DNA from: Hemileia vastatrix
Lineage: Eukaryota; Basidiomycota; Pucciniomycetes; Pucciniales; Zaghouaniaceae
Reading direction: 5' to 3'
Length of the DNA stretch: 64,000 bases
Assembly: GCA_030280995.1 (NCBI GenBank)
Contig: JASXTE010000005.1
Location: 1,543,501-1,607,500 of the forward strand
This document shows, one piece after another, positions 32,463 through 45,651 of the stretch (its first letter is position 1; the number at the start of each line of letters is the position of its first letter). Below the pieces are notes generated by a model. It was given only the letters and a program-made list of their open reading frames with translations, made no database searches and was not told the origin of the DNA. Made by a program: the position numbers and the translations under genes.

Positions 32463-35400
32463 ATATGTATTAGAACAGGATATTATGTTCCTGAATGATG
32501 CAATACCTCATACAGATACATATTTAACTTCCATTCAAGAAGCTGAAACTATTAAAGATGTATCTCATGATACTTACAAAATAACGCTTATTAGAGTGCC
32601 TATTATTATATGTGGAAAAGAAATGAATGCCATTCTTGACACTGGGGCTGCAGGTAGTGTAGTTTCTATTAACACTTTAATGAAACTATATAGTAAGTAT
32701 AAGGAAAAACTAGAACCTGTACAGAAAAAGAACTGGAGGGTTTTTGGTTCAGTATTACATCCAATTGGAAAATACAAAACTGCTGTATTCTTTAAATATA
32801 ATAATGGATATGTAAGAGCAGTGTATGAATTTTTAGTAATGGATAATAATAATTGTAGTTATTGGTTTATTATTGGCAATGACTTATGGACCAAATTTGG
32901 TATCAAACTAGATCTTGAAAATAGTTGCTTCACTATAGGAATAAATGGGAAAAGAAAATTCAAGATTTGCTCTGAAAAGTCATTTTATTCCATTTCCCCT
33001 AAAGAAGAACAACTTCAAGGTGAAAGAACTACCTCTGAAGTGGTAGAATTGAAAAATGAAATCCAAAAGGCCTCTTTCAGTCCTCAACTCTCAAAAATTG
33101 AAGAAAACAATATTTTGGGATAGATGAAATCTTATCCTATGGCATTTGCTCATGGTTCAAATGAACTAGGAGTGGTCAAAGACCATGAGATGAAAATCTC
33201 TTTAAGTTGTGATTTGGATAATATTCCTGGAAGCTTGAAAAAGAAACCTTACCCAGCTTCTCCTGCAAAAAGGAAAGAAATTGAAGATAACATTAAAATG
33301 TTGTTATAAATGGGTATTGTTGAAAAAGTGGACACAACACCTAAGTATCATGTTATTTCACCAGTTTTAATCTCTTATAAAAAATATAAGGCAATATTAT
33401 GTGTTGATTTCAGAGCTCTGAAGACATTCACTGTAGATGATATTTACCCTCTACCAAGGATAGCTTCTATCCATGCTACCTTAAAAGGTGCAAAATATAT
33501 TTCCTGTCTGGGTGGAAACAAAGGTTACCACCAGATCCCTGTAGAAAAGAATTCTCATAATTTATTACTCATAACCACACACATGGGGATATATAAATAT
33601 GTGAGAATGCCTTTTGGCACAAAGAATGTGCCTTCAGTCTTCAAAAAATTGATGGATAGTGTTTTTCATCAGGAAATGGTTGAAGGCTGGCTTTTATTTT
33701 ATATTGATGACATCATAGTGTTTTCAAAAACATATGATGAACATTTAAATCACCTGAAAAAAGTATTTCAAAAAATGGATAAGATCATTATGACAATTGC
33801 AGTAAAGAAATGTAGGTTTAGGTTTCAATCCTTGAAAGTACTCAGACATGTTGTATCTGGTTTACAAATTTGTTTTGACCAGAATAAAGTGTCAGAAATA
33901 AAAAACATTAGTATACCTAAGAATGTGAAAGATGTTCAAATTTTTTTAGGTATGTGTAGATATTATAGGCAGTATATAAAAAACTACCAATACATTGCAG
34001 CCCCTTTAACAACATTAATCAGGAAAAATGTGGCTTTCAATTGGAATAATGAAAGATAACACACCTTCTATATATTGAAGGAATGTTTAATGTCAGCTCC
34101 AACATTAGGACTGCCAAATTTTAACCTCCCTTTTATCTTGTATACTGATGCAAGCTTCTCAGGGTTAGGTGCTGCTTTACAGCAAAAACAGATAATAAAT
34201 GGTAAATTATCTGAAGTAGCTATCTGTTACATATCCAGAACCTTAAGAAAGACAGAATTGAGGTATGGTGCCACCCAAATGGAATTTTTAGCCTTTGTGT
34301 GGGCCCTGGAGAAACTTCATTACTATATGGAAGACCAGAAGTTTGAATTAATAACAGATTTCAGTGCAGTAAAATCATTACTAAACATGAAAACACCTAA
34401 TAGTCACATGTTTATATGGCAACTAGCTGTACAAGAGTACAGAGGAAGAATGAAAATCACTCATAGGGCAGGAGCATTGCATTCTAATGTGGATTTATTA
34501 TACAGAATCCCTTTTCCAAATGATACTGACAACCCAGCTTATGTACCTGAAAATGAGGTAATACATATCTTTGGGATTTATATAGTGGATTTAGAGGATG
34601 AATTTATGCAAACTATATTAGAAAATTATTCATCTGATAAAGATTTGTCTAAATAATCTACCATTTTCAATGATCCAACTAATGCCTCTATGAGTGCATT
34701 AATTAAAACCTTACCTCCAAAGTATAAAACTGCATTGGAAAAAGGTAAACTTTCAATTGAAGATGTATACATATATTACAGAAAAAAGCTAAGTAATATA
34801 ATAGTTATACCACCTTCTATGAAAGAGTTATTGTTAAGCACTTGTCATGATGACATCTCAGCTGGTCATTTTGATTTTAACAAAACATTAGCTAGAGTTA
34901 AAAATACAGCCTGGTGGATAAACATGAAAGAAGATGCACAAAAATACACAGTCACTTGTGACTCTTGTCAGAAATCTAAATATTGACTGGAAAGAGAGCT
35001 GGGTTTTTACAACAAATAGAGCAGCCAAAAGCTCCATGGGAAATTATTAACATGGATTTTGTCGCTGGCTTTCCATTAGCAGTTAAAAAATTTTCAATTC
35101 TTGCTGGGTAATTGTGGATAGACTAACAAAAATGTGTAAATTTATCCCTACCCATAAAGAGGTATCTGCAAAAGACTTGACATTACTATGGTGGACTCAA
35201 ATGATGAATACTTTTGGGTTCCCCAAAGCCATAATATCTGACAGAGACCCTAAATTTACTTCATAGTTCTGGACATCTTTGATGGAAGTATCAGGTTGTC
35301 AATTGAAATTGTCTACAGCACACCATCCACAGACTGATGGGCTGGCTGAGAGAATGATACAGACTCTGGAAGATATGATCAGAAGATATTGTGCCTTTGG

Positions 35401-36132
35401 ATTAGAATACAAAGACAATGAGAGATTCACACATGACTGGGTAACATTAATTCCTGGCCTTGAATTTGCTTATAACAGCACCACTCATTCTGTAACAGAG
35501 AAAAAACCATTTGAACTCTGGCTGGGATATGTACCATTTACCCCAGTAAATCATTTAAATAAATTTCCAAGGTTAGATATACACCCTGGTACTAAATCCT
35601 TTATTCATATGCAAAAAATTTGTAGAAAGAATGCAGAAGAATGCATCCAAAGAGAATTTGAATATGAAAAGAAAAGGTGGGATAAATCTCATAAATAATT
35701 TGAATTCAAAAAAGGAGATGAAGTCCTAATTTCAACACTACATTATAACTTATACGGTAATGTTAAATTGAAGGATCCCTTTGTAAGACCTTTTTTAGTC
35801 AATAAAATTGTTGTTAATAATGCTGTGGAAGTCATATTATATGCCCCATATGATAGGAAACATCCAGTGTTCCCTATCTTGTTATTAAAAACTTACCACT
35901 CAAATTATCCTGACTTATTTCCAAAAAGAAGAGGAAGGCCTAAAAAGCAACCTGAAGAAATTGCTAAAAAATCAGAGATTGAAAAAATACTCAAGAAAAG
36001 AATCCTTACTAAAGAGAAAGGAACTGAGTATTTATTAAGATTTAAAGGGAAAACAAATGAATTTAATAAATAGATACCTGAAAAAGAAATTTCAAATATA
36101 TCCTCCCTTCTTAAAAAATTTAAACAGAAATA
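32463..36132 (+). pseudogene. C protease-pol
   Basis: Protease with DTG (AILDTGAAGSVVS) at about 32640. Reverse transcriptase has YIDDIIVFSK intact near 33700, but motif A reads CLGGNKGYHQ where D has CLDGNKGYHQ, so a catalytic Asp is lost. RNase H begins near 34140 (LYTDASFSGLG). Integrase has zinc region CDSCQKSK, Asp in NMDF, Asp in SDRDPK and Glu in LAERMIQ. The chromodomain is at the end (EYLLRFKGK). In-frame stops lie at 33121, 33307, 34057 and 34654, and frameshifts at about 34985 and 35095. Confidence 0.8.
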
Positions 36133-36274
36133 AATTTCTGTTCAGCCAGATGAGGGCTTAAAAGCCAGTACTCATAATATTTTATTATATATATTTCTTT
36201 AAGGAAATAATCTTTAATGCTACAGAATTTTCTGAATACATGAAAAATAAAAATAAAATAAAAAAATTGTATAA

Positions 36275-36513
36275 CACCGCGCAATACAGGGGGCGGACTT
36301 GTTAGCAAGTCCACAACCTTGGAATCAAATTCACCACAGATTGAACAAACATTGAGCTATTGACAAAGGAACCATACAATCAGGGATGAACAACACTCAG
36401 AAGAACAGTTTTAGGTGGATCTTCAAGTAGAGTTCAGTATGAGTATTGTATGAGTTCTGTCTGAGTTCAGGTTGGGGACTTGCTAGCAAGTCCACCCCCT
36501 ATATTGCGTAGTG
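36275..36513. mobile_element. MITE copy 2 with CACTA-like ends
   Basis: 239 bp, flanked by TAA (36272-36274 and 36514-36516). Ends CACCGCGCAATACAGGGGG and, inverted, CACTACGCAATATAGGGGG. Same GGACTTGYTAGCAAGTCC palindromes and internal text as copy 1. It sits between C pol and the 3' LTR. Confidence 0.85.
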
Positions 36514-36552
36514 TAACTTATCATGTTTTTATTGTTTTTTTGGGTGGGAAAG

Positions 36553-38043
36553 TGTCAGCCTGGATATCCCCAGGACTGAGTAAAATGTACTTATAAGTTA
36601 TTTTAAACATATGTATAATACATGGGAAAAATAAATTAAATTACAAAAGTTGCATACATAAGTAAAAATTATGATAAAATACAATATATGCCATTATAAC
36701 ACCTTATATACACACATATACCCACCTTTTATAAGTCTTATGTACTTAATATTAGGTAGAATATGTTAGGGTAATCTTAAGAACCTTAAATATAAGGCTA
36801 CATAATTTTTAAGTAGACTTAAAGCTGTTGTTTTCATTGTTTTATGTAAAAATCAATAAATGCACTTTAAATAACTTAAAAGTTGAGTATATGCACTATA
36901 AATTTAATAATATTAAAAATGTGCTTTGACAGATCAATTTTTCTTAATTTGGACTATTTATTTGGCTACTCAAATGCATAAAAATAACACTTTTCAATTT
37001 TGGTGTTTTTTATGCCAGAAATGGCTTCTGTGTACTGGCCACATGCTGCCTGTATTTTTCCTGTGTAAATAGCTTCATTTTTAGCAAAGTTAGCTTTTTA
37101 ACACTATAATTACCCCACATTCTATGCCCACTGTGCGGAAACATGCTAAAATAGGCAACATGTGCTTATTTAGTGTCCTAATTTAATTATAGGTGCATTG
37201 ACCCTTATTATATGCACTAATTACATTAATAACCTCAAGCTTGGTGCTTTAATTCACTACAATGCTTAAATTTGCCTAAATTAATCAAGGATTTACCCAT
37301 GCAAGCGCCTTCCTAGGACTGCATGTAGTTACCCCACATCTCACACCCTTTTTTGGGTTTCTAGGTGGTTTCTCAGTCAATTTTGGTCATTTTTGAATGG
37401 GAATTTCATGTAGTATAATGTCAGGATTAGCCCCATCATTTCTACTGTTAATCCCCCTTAATATTGAGTAATAATTAGTCTTATTTTTCATTTTTTAGTC
37501 TTTTATTTTAATGTATTACACGCATATACTCTCTTTTTTTCTTATTCTTTATTTTTGATGGATTATCCCTGTTACTACAGGATTTTGGCAGGTGATATCA
37601 TTCTACTTATGTTACTGGTCACTCTTTATGTTGTTGGACATATCTATTAGTTGGAATGAGGCTTCATTAACCATGTATAGAGCTGGTCAATCAAGGGGTT
37701 CATTGGGGAAGTTATTGGGTATATAAGGAGGGGGTTTTTGGTCTTGTTTTCTACATTCTTTATCATTACAATTAAATATATAACCAATACAATTACAATA
37801 CATATCAATAGAACTTATAAAGTCTTTGAATATTATCTGGATTATTAAATCTATTTTTCTACCAACTTTAAGATTGTAAGCCATATATAATTAGTGAAAT
37901 TTAAATTACTGAGACCCTAATATTGAGTTATATTTTAACACTTATTAGATTTGTACTACAGTATTCATATAGGACCATTAAAAAATTCTAGACAACTGAC
38001 CATTCAAGCCAGTTCACGTCTCTGTACTTGATCCCAGCCTGAC
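36553..38043 (+). repeat. C 3' LTR (copy Z)
   Basis: Starts TGTCAGCCTGGATATCC after a purine tract and ends CCCAGCCTGAC. TATA-like TATATAAGG at 37720-37728. It also contains CCCACATTCTATGCCCACTGTG, a small imperfect hairpin present in copies X and Y with partial pair compensation. Confidence 0.85.
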
Positions 38044-39628
38044 TATGGCTGTATATTAGAAATTATTGGTGCAGTTTTTTCAATTTCAAAAAAAAAAAAA
38101 AATTATATATAAAACTTAAACCCTTTTGACAGAAACCTTGATTTTTGAGAATGTGTAACTTACCAATTTTTGGTGCATATAGGAAAACATTACTACCAAA
38201 TGTCAATGTTCATGTCCAAAAGTTTTAATTTTTTTTTGCAAAACTTCATCAACGATTTCTAATAAAGCTATACATACAAGGTGTCAGCTTATACGGTAAG
38301 TAAGGATGATAAATACAGTATAATTTAAGATAATCAAATGGAAATGAAATGGAACTGTCTAACTTAGGATAATAGAGTGGTAATTTAATAATTTTTTTAT
38401 GTCTTTCTCTTCATGTTGAACAGTTATAACTCAAAAAAATGATTATTTGTATATGATTTTGATTGTACTATAATATAAATAAGTTGAATGTATATAAAAG
38501 AGGATGATCTTAAACAACAAAAAGAAACACCTTTTATAGGAAAATTGTACTACAATCTGAATGTTGTTGAAGTCAACAAAAATCATTGATAAATAAGTTA
38601 AAGATGTAATATAAATAAAATTAAAAAATAAATTAAAAAGATAAATTAAAAGATAAAGTAAAAGGTTAAATAAAATAATTAGAATTAAATAAAATAAGAT
38701 AATTTAAGTTTAAGTTTAATAAATAACACAGTTTAATTATCCCTTAAAGTTCCACAGAAATACCAAAGCTTCTTTCCTTTCTCTCCCTGGCCCCCCTCTA
38801 GCCAACTTCAAGCAAGGTCTGAGTGCCAGTAATGACATGGACTTAGATCTACAACTTTGCCATAGGTTTTTATTACTTTATTTGTATTTTGATTTATTGA
38901 TTCAATTCATTTTAGAAAAATGAAATGCAATTTTAATTAAATAAAATAAAAAACGTTTGCGCAAGTAAAAACAACTTTAAAGACTATAATAACATTAATT
39001 GTAATATAGTTAAGTTTGTTTTCACAATATAATACTCAAAGAATTAAAAATATTAAATTTATAATATTTTAATTAATTAAATATTGAGTAATAATTTTAA
39101 TCAGATCAGTTTAAGTATGTTAAATAAGTTACTGGCTGACACAAGCTCAGTTGAAATGCAAGCACATCATGGCAGGGAAGCCATGACTTTCTTTTTTTCT
39201 TTTCTTTTCTTTTCTTCTTTTCTTTTTTTCTCTTTTTTCCTTTCCTTTTCTTTCCTTTCCTTTCCTTTCCTTTCCTTTCCTTTCCTTTCCTTTTCTTTTT
39301 TTAAAAAGAAAAAAAAAAAAAAAACTGCAAATATTTCAAAATTTGGCAGTACTTGATAAAACCTCACAACTTTTTTAAAAAAAATAATAATAATAAAATA
39401 ATAAAAAATAAAATAAAGACAAACAAACAAATAAAAAAACCCTGTATCTAAACTCTCAAGAACTTCTCTTCAAAATCGATCCAATGACATTACCCACCAA
39501 GATAAACCCAAGCCCCAAAACCTAACCAAACATAATAATACAATATACAATTTCTTATCCATTTCTTCATCCATATATATGTTTAATTAATTCCATCCCA
39601 ACGTTCATTTATCGATTAATTCATTCAT
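38044..39628. other. AT-rich intergenic region 3' of the deacetylase gene
   Basis: No gene seen. It contains AAATTAAAA-type low complexity (38590-38740) and a (TTTCC)n microsatellite with flanking T and A runs (39190-39325). Long frames through that microsatellite are artefacts of its period. Confidence 0.6.
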
Positions 39629-41045
39629 TCATTCACATCCACTTTCAGGTATCCCTGGAGGTAACTGAACGACTGTATTTCTTCTAACTTTCTTTCCTTG
39701 TCCACCACTTTCTTTACCACCACCTCCACCATCTTTACCACCTCCACCTCCACCACCTGCTGTTCCACCAGTCGTTCTTGGTCTAGTTCCACCTACCGAA
39801 CCACGATGTTGATTAACAACGGGATGAGGAAAATAATCTAATCCGCTAGCTGTTGAAGTAAATTGTCCAAAAGGTCTTTCATCAATCATCTTTTCACGTT
39901 CTTTATCTAAAACAGTTTCTTCTTCTTCAAGCCATTGAGCTAAACGAGGTGGAATCTGTTGCATTTGAACACTAGGAGCACCATGCATATATCTTAACCT
40001 TTCTAAAACACCTATTCTAATTTGTTCCAAACTTTTCTTGCTATTCAAATTCTCAACTTTGTTGACTAGATTGGGATGTAACTTATTATCGTTTAAGAAT
40101 AAAGAATTATAAGGTGTCCAAGGAAGAGAATTAGAAATGACTGGACATCGATCTGATAAGAGGATTGAAGTTTCATACGTCCAACATCTTGCGACATTCT
40201 TCATAGTATAACCTCCTCCTCCAAGTACCATCAACGGTAACCTAAAAGATTTAATAAACCTTACACATTCACCATGTGCCGCAATACTTAAATTGAAACA
40301 ACCCAACCGATCACAGCCAAGTGAATCAGCTCCACACTGTAACACAATCACACTTGGTCGGAAAGTAGCAATAACAGGTTCCATAACCGATTTAAACAGA
40401 GTAACATATGATTCATTATCAATACCATCTTGTAATGGAACATTTAGACTAAAGTTCTTGCCGATTCCGTGACCCACTTCGTCTATATGTCCTGTTCCAG
40501 GAAAAAAATCCCCAGAATACTTGTGAAACGAAATAGTTAAGACTCGATTAGATTGGTAAAATGCTTCTTGAACACCATCTCCATGATGTATATCGATATC
40601 AATATACAACACTCTGGGGTGAATCCTGTTGAGAATTTGTTTATCCATCTATATTAGCAGAAAGCATATATAATAAAAATAAAAAAGTGAACCTAAGCAA
40701 CTCCAAAATACCCAAAACGATATCATTCACATAACAAAACCCAGAAGCTTCCATCTTCTTAGCATGATGTAATCCACCCGACCAATTGATTGTAATATCT
40801 GCAGATCCCAAATTGAGTTTCCGTGCAGCCATGAGTGAAGCACCAGTATATTGTTTGCAAAAATCGAACAAGCCATCAAAGATCGGACAATCGTCTCCGA
40901 TATTAAATTTAGACAATACGTTTGCGAAATCTTTTTGGTCTTGATTATCCGGAGTGACTCTGCAGAAAACAAATACGTATATTCATACACATCGACAGTA
41001 AGTTAGTTAATTTGTCAACTCTTTTAACAAGAGCTCCCCCCCCCC

Positions 41046-41077
<32 letters not shown>

Positions 41078-41688
41078 ACCTTGATAAAAAATCAATATAA
41101 TCAGCATCATGAAACTGTGTCAACTCCTCCTTAGTCGCATCTCTCGGCTGATGAAAATCCATATACCGATGTAACCCATATCCAGCGACTAAATGATTCG
41201 TCAATGTCAATCGATGAGGTTTCATAGGATGCATTTTCTACAATTATGATTTTATTTATTTACTTGTTGGTTAGCTGGTTGGTTTTAGGATATTAAAAAA
41301 TAAAAACAAAAGAACCGAAAATTACACCAAAATGATAATCCCCAACGCCTTTTGAAAAATAATAGCTCACTCTTGCTGGCGAATGAGCCTACACTTTCCC
41401 CACCATCCCAACCACCCAAATATATATATATATAATAAAAAATAAAAAAATAACATAAAACATAAATAGATATAAAAAAAAAGAGATATAAACAAAAACT
41501 CATACCCCAACCAAAGTCGTACCAGTCATCCAAGATTCACCAACTTCGACAAACTCATTGCCTTTCCCTCTATCTTTCTCTATTCCTTTCATACCACTTG
41601 AAAATTTCCCGCCTAATACAGGATTTGGATTTGAAGAAGTTGAAGGATTTGAATGATCTACGATGTCACCATTTCCATTATTATTACG

Positions 41689-41724
<36 letters not shown>

Positions 41725-41741
41725 TTTGTTGTTGTTGTTGC

Positions 41742-41814
<73 letters not shown>

Positions 41815-42198
41815 GTTATTGTTATTGTTTTTGGATATTTCAGAAGAAGAACAAGTGACTCCATTTAAAAAAGCAGCTAAAGGAGACGAAGGATCAAAAG
41901 TAAAGAGCGAAGGTGGAGCTGCAAAATTAGGTAACGATTTTTGACTGTTATTATTATTCTTGTTGTTGCTGGTTTTGTTTTTGCTATTGTGGATATGAGG
42001 GTGGGTGTTTTTGATAGGATGATTAGGTTTGTTATGATGATCATTAAGGCTGTTATTTTGATTTCTGTTATGGTTGTTGGTATTGCTATTATTGTTGTTA
42101 TTGCTGTTGTTGTTGGGGTCCTTGCCCTCATTATTAGTGTTACCATCTTTACAGATGTGGTGGTTGAGTTTTGAAGTGGAAGGCATGTTGAGTGCCAT
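39629..42198 (-). CDS. HOS2: Class I histone deacetylase, HOS2/HDAC3 type
   Basis: Five exons (42198-41506, 41388-41326, 41237-41080, 40959-40693, 40625-39629) join in frame to 725 residues; all four introns are GT-AG, 67-120 nt. Residues 1-230 are a low-complexity extension with long Asn runs. The catalytic domain starts at [16 protein letters not shown] (about 238), which matches Hos2 rather than Rpd3. It continues through [45 protein letters not shown] (zinc ligands), [13 protein letters not shown] (zinc Asp) and GGGGYT (catalytic Tyr). The C-terminus is Gly-rich. By family it removes acetyl groups from histone tails in a SET3-like nuclear complex. It lies 215 bp downstream of the TSR1 stop, on the same strand. 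Confidence 0.93.
41676..41829. repeat. (ATT)n trinucleotide repeat in HOS2 exon 1
   Basis: About 50 nearly uninterrupted ATT/AAT units, read as AAT/AAC (Asn) on the coding strand. A few GTT and CTT units break the run as AAC, AAA or AGC codons. This is a likely length-variable site. Confidence 0.9.
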
Positions 42199-42412
42199 TC
42201 AGACCTTCAGCCAATCCAACCATATTCAATACCATATGCATAAAAAGACAATTATTCACTTTTCCTTTAAAAAACCCCTACCAAAATATAAAATATAGAT
42301 CATTACCTATAAAAAAACTATAACCATTTTGTCTTTACTAATATCTTATTCTTATCTTACACAACACATGACCACCACACTTCCCCAGAACCATAATAAA
42401 TATGTATTCATT

Positions 42413-45410
42413 TCATCCCACCATCATCATCCCATTATCCTCACCCTCATTTTCACTAGAACTCTCATCAAAAGGCCTCCAAAACTTACCCCAACTTTTT
42501 GGAAAACATCTCTTATAAAGACACATACAAACTGTATCCATCTGATCAATCATCTCATCAAATCCGGCTTTAAAATACCCATGAGTTCCAAGTGGCTCTT
42601 TAATATATCCTCTTCGACCTTTCTTTGTTCTTAACTCGATCGGTTTAAAGTATTCTATATCTTCTCTGTTGAAAAACTATAAAATCCATCCGCCCACACA
42701 TACATTCGACAACCCAGAGAGAATCAAGAAATCAGTCAGTCAAATAAATAAAATAATCGTTCTTCTTCTTCTTCTTCTTCTTCTTCTTCTTCTTCTTCTT
42801 CCTCTTGGTGTTATGAAAAAAAAAAAGAATAATTTACCATATATCGAATCGTAGCAGTTTTTTTGTGAACTTTATACGGATGACCAGTCAACACAATCCG
42901 TTTAGCAATAATCCTACTCGTATCACTTCCTAACAAGCTTCCACTTCCGACTAATTCAAGTTCCCCGCTACCGGTACTTTTTTCCTTAAACACTAACGCC
43001 GGTACATTCCCACCAAACGTAACTGGCATATAAGCAGTCCCAACGTTAACTTGACCATGTCTAAGAAACCTATTCATCTTATGCACATTATTCGTCCCCT
43101 TAGGAGAATGTTGAGACCATATAGGTTGAAGTTTAATAAACCTTGGACCGATGCAAACAATTAATGGATCTTTAGATCTAATTTGTTCAGTAAATTCAGT
43201 ATTACGTAGAATCGTGAAATGCATAACTGATGTTTTGTGCTCGTGACGAAGGAGAGAGAGTGCTATGACAATATTGGATGAACGTAAATGATTGTATGTT
43301 GATTTACTTACGCCTGACAAATGAAGAGTGACCCTTGAGCCTGGTAAAAACTATTCATACATAACAACAACAACAACAATAATAATAATATAAAAACCAT
43401 CTTAGCATTTAAATAAATAACGTCAATGAATTTGGTGAGAAAGAAAGAGAATCAAAAAGAAATAATAAGAATAACAAACTTACTGCCCCTTCTTCCTCAT
43501 TAGCTTTTTTAAGTAAACGACGACTCATAGATTTCCAATCTTCAAACCCAAATATCTTACCATAATCTGATGGTAAATTTTCAAATGGATCCCAAGGACT
43601 AGTTCTTAAACTTTTCATTCCTCGATATCTAGCAAATCGTTGTCGGGCGGGAGTATCGATAGGCGTATCAATCTCATCTGGAAATTCATCATCTTCCTGT
43701 TCTTCCCTCTCACGTGACCGTTTGGCTCGATATTCAGCCAGTTGGGCTGCTTCAAGATCATCAGGTAAATCGTTAAAACGCACACCAGTCTGCCCACTAT
43801 GAGATACCGAAGCAGAATCAAAACCATCCCGATCAGGATCATCCATCAATTTATTATTATTATTATCATCATCATCATATCCTGTCAAGTTATCCGGTAA
43901 GTCCAAATTCCTCTGAACAGGTTGTCCTTGGATATCAATTTCTTCAAGTTGTTCATCATCTGAATATTCTTCCCCTTCATCAAGAATCCATGCAGCTTGG
44001 TATGCACTCGTACCTTTGGGCACCACTTTAGAGCGCTTGCGGCCAAGGTTTGTGGAGGAAGATTTGTGTTTGTTGATGATATTAGCAGGGGCAGATGCAA
44101 TTTCATCTTCAGTTGGCCAAGTTTGCTCTGCCATCATCTCATCTTCTTGTAAAGGTTCATTAATAGATGTTAAATCATCTGCCAAAGTGACATCTCTAGA
44201 AACTGATATCACAGACAAATTAGAACTATTGTCATCATCAATAATCATGTCAGTGTTAGATACATGCTGCTGCCGCGACTTTGTTGAGGAAGTGGAAGAA
44301 CTAATGATTTTATCGAGCAAGAAATCTCCATGGAGAGGCAAGTGAACAAGTCGATTAGGACTGAAAGCTCCGCCTCGTACAACACCACTCAAAGTCAAAG
44401 TTCCAATCTCTTCATCTGAACCTGAAGCAGAACCTGCAGCTTGATTATCTCCTAGTGCCAATGAAGATGGGGGTGATGATGGCATCCAAAAAAATTCTTC
44501 AGCTACCAAACGACCTCGGCCTTGACGCCAATTGATTTCTCTAGGAGATCTTTCAGTTAGACATCGAAGAGCATTCATTGCTTCAGAGGGCAGATCAGCA
44601 ACAATGATCTTATCAAGCAATAAGCCATGTCCAGTAGATGAGGCAGGAGGGAAAAAATAATGCAAGAAGCTCAAGAGACTGGAACGAGTTTTAAGTTGAA
44701 TTTTGAGAGACATGGAGGAATCAAAAGAGGGAATCAACCCTAGTACGCCACTACAACTACCAAATGACTGGAGTGAACGTAGAGCTGTTTCACCCCAAGG
44801 AGAGCATTCTTCTTGAGCATCTAAGACAAGGATGACGAAGTCTGAGGCGGTGAGAGCAGAAAGTAAGTGTGGAAGGGGAGATTGATGGGGAATGAGGAGA
44901 AATTGGAGATGAGATCTGGCAGATTTAAAACGATGAGTGGGCAGATGAACGGACATTAACCCGGGTGGATGATGATGGACCGATGAAAGATGTTGCTGGC
45001 TGTTAGGTTGTTGGTGGGGACCAGCGGCGTTCTGGAGAGAGAGCGCGACTTGAGAGAGAGCATGATGGGTGAGATGGGGGACAAGACCCAGAAGGGCAAT
45101 GACAACGGGTGGGGAAGAGGGGCCAGAGAAGACAGCTAGAGATTGAGCTCTTTGGAGACGTTTGTTGTGCCTGAGCTGGTTGGCATGGTTGATGCGTGCA
45201 TGTTTTGGGAGGGAAGTGCGTGATGAGGGGTGGGAGGGAGCAGAAGAGATAGAGACTATTGAAGAGGAATGTTGTTGAGATTAATGATTAATGAAAATAA
45301 AAAATCTAACCAACAAGAGCCTTACCCCTGCCCTTATCCTTGGCCTTGCTGCTGCGCTTCTTGAAAGGCTTGTTTTGCTGGGAAAGTGTGGACCGGTGAT
45401 GGTGAGTCAT
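42413..45410 (-). CDS. TSR1: Ribosome biogenesis factor TSR1
   Basis: Four exons (45410-45326, 45255-43484, 43350-42838, 42676-42413) join in frame to 877 residues, with introns of 70, 133 and 161 nt. The N-terminus is basic ([18 protein letters not shown]). The GTPase-like and AARP2CN regions follow; [20 protein letters not shown] is characteristic. Then comes a long acidic middle (about residues 280-420) and the C-terminal domain ([27 protein letters not shown]). It ends with [16 protein letters not shown] and [12 protein letters not shown], a TSR1 hallmark. By family it is a GTPase-fold factor that binds the pre-40S subunit and lacks GTPase activity. The ATG is the first in frame and precedes exon 1 by splice logic; exon 1 is the least certain. 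Confidence 0.92.
42766..42800. repeat. (CTT)n microsatellite in TSR1 intron 3
   Basis: Twelve or so CTT units within the 161-nt intron. On the coding strand they read GAA repeats, close to the GTAAAT donor. Confidence 0.85.
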
Positions 45411-45651
45411 TGGCAAGGGCAAGCCAATTCCAAAATTTAAACGCTCACTTTGGCTCTCTCTGCAACAGGGCTCACTTGTGGGTCTGAATCTCTCTCAGCT
45501 GGGACGGCGCCAACTTGCATCTGCGCAACAAATCATTTCACTTTTCACAACTGCCAACAAATATTTCCATTGACTTTATTCCTATCTCTATTCCCCCTCA
45601 TCACTACAATCCTTCCATTTATTTATCTATAGTGGGTAGCAGGCCTTCTCA

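Larger units (their letters stand above)
24620..38043 (+). mobile_element. Ty3 chromovirus C, decayed
   Basis: Long LTRs (24620-26067 and 36553-38043) flank gag-like frames, protease, reverse transcriptase, RNase H, integrase and a chromodomain. All are interrupted by stops and frameshifts. Two later insertions sit inside it: a 3577-bp DNA transposon (28886-32462) and a MITE (36275-36513). It is related to element D over its whole length. A purine tract, GGTGGGAAAG, precedes the 3' LTR at 36552, as expected for plus-strand priming. Confidence 0.85.

Noticed and set aside
39084..39430. Frames rich in Phe/Ser/Leu or Lys/Glu
   Set aside because: Produced by the (TTTCC)n microsatellite and adjoining T and A runs; no homology or codon signal.
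41598..42174. Several plus-strand frames of poly-Ile, poly-Leu or poly-Tyr
   Set aside because: They are other-frame readings of the (ATT)n array within HOS2 exon 1, which has a coherent spliced model on the minus strand.
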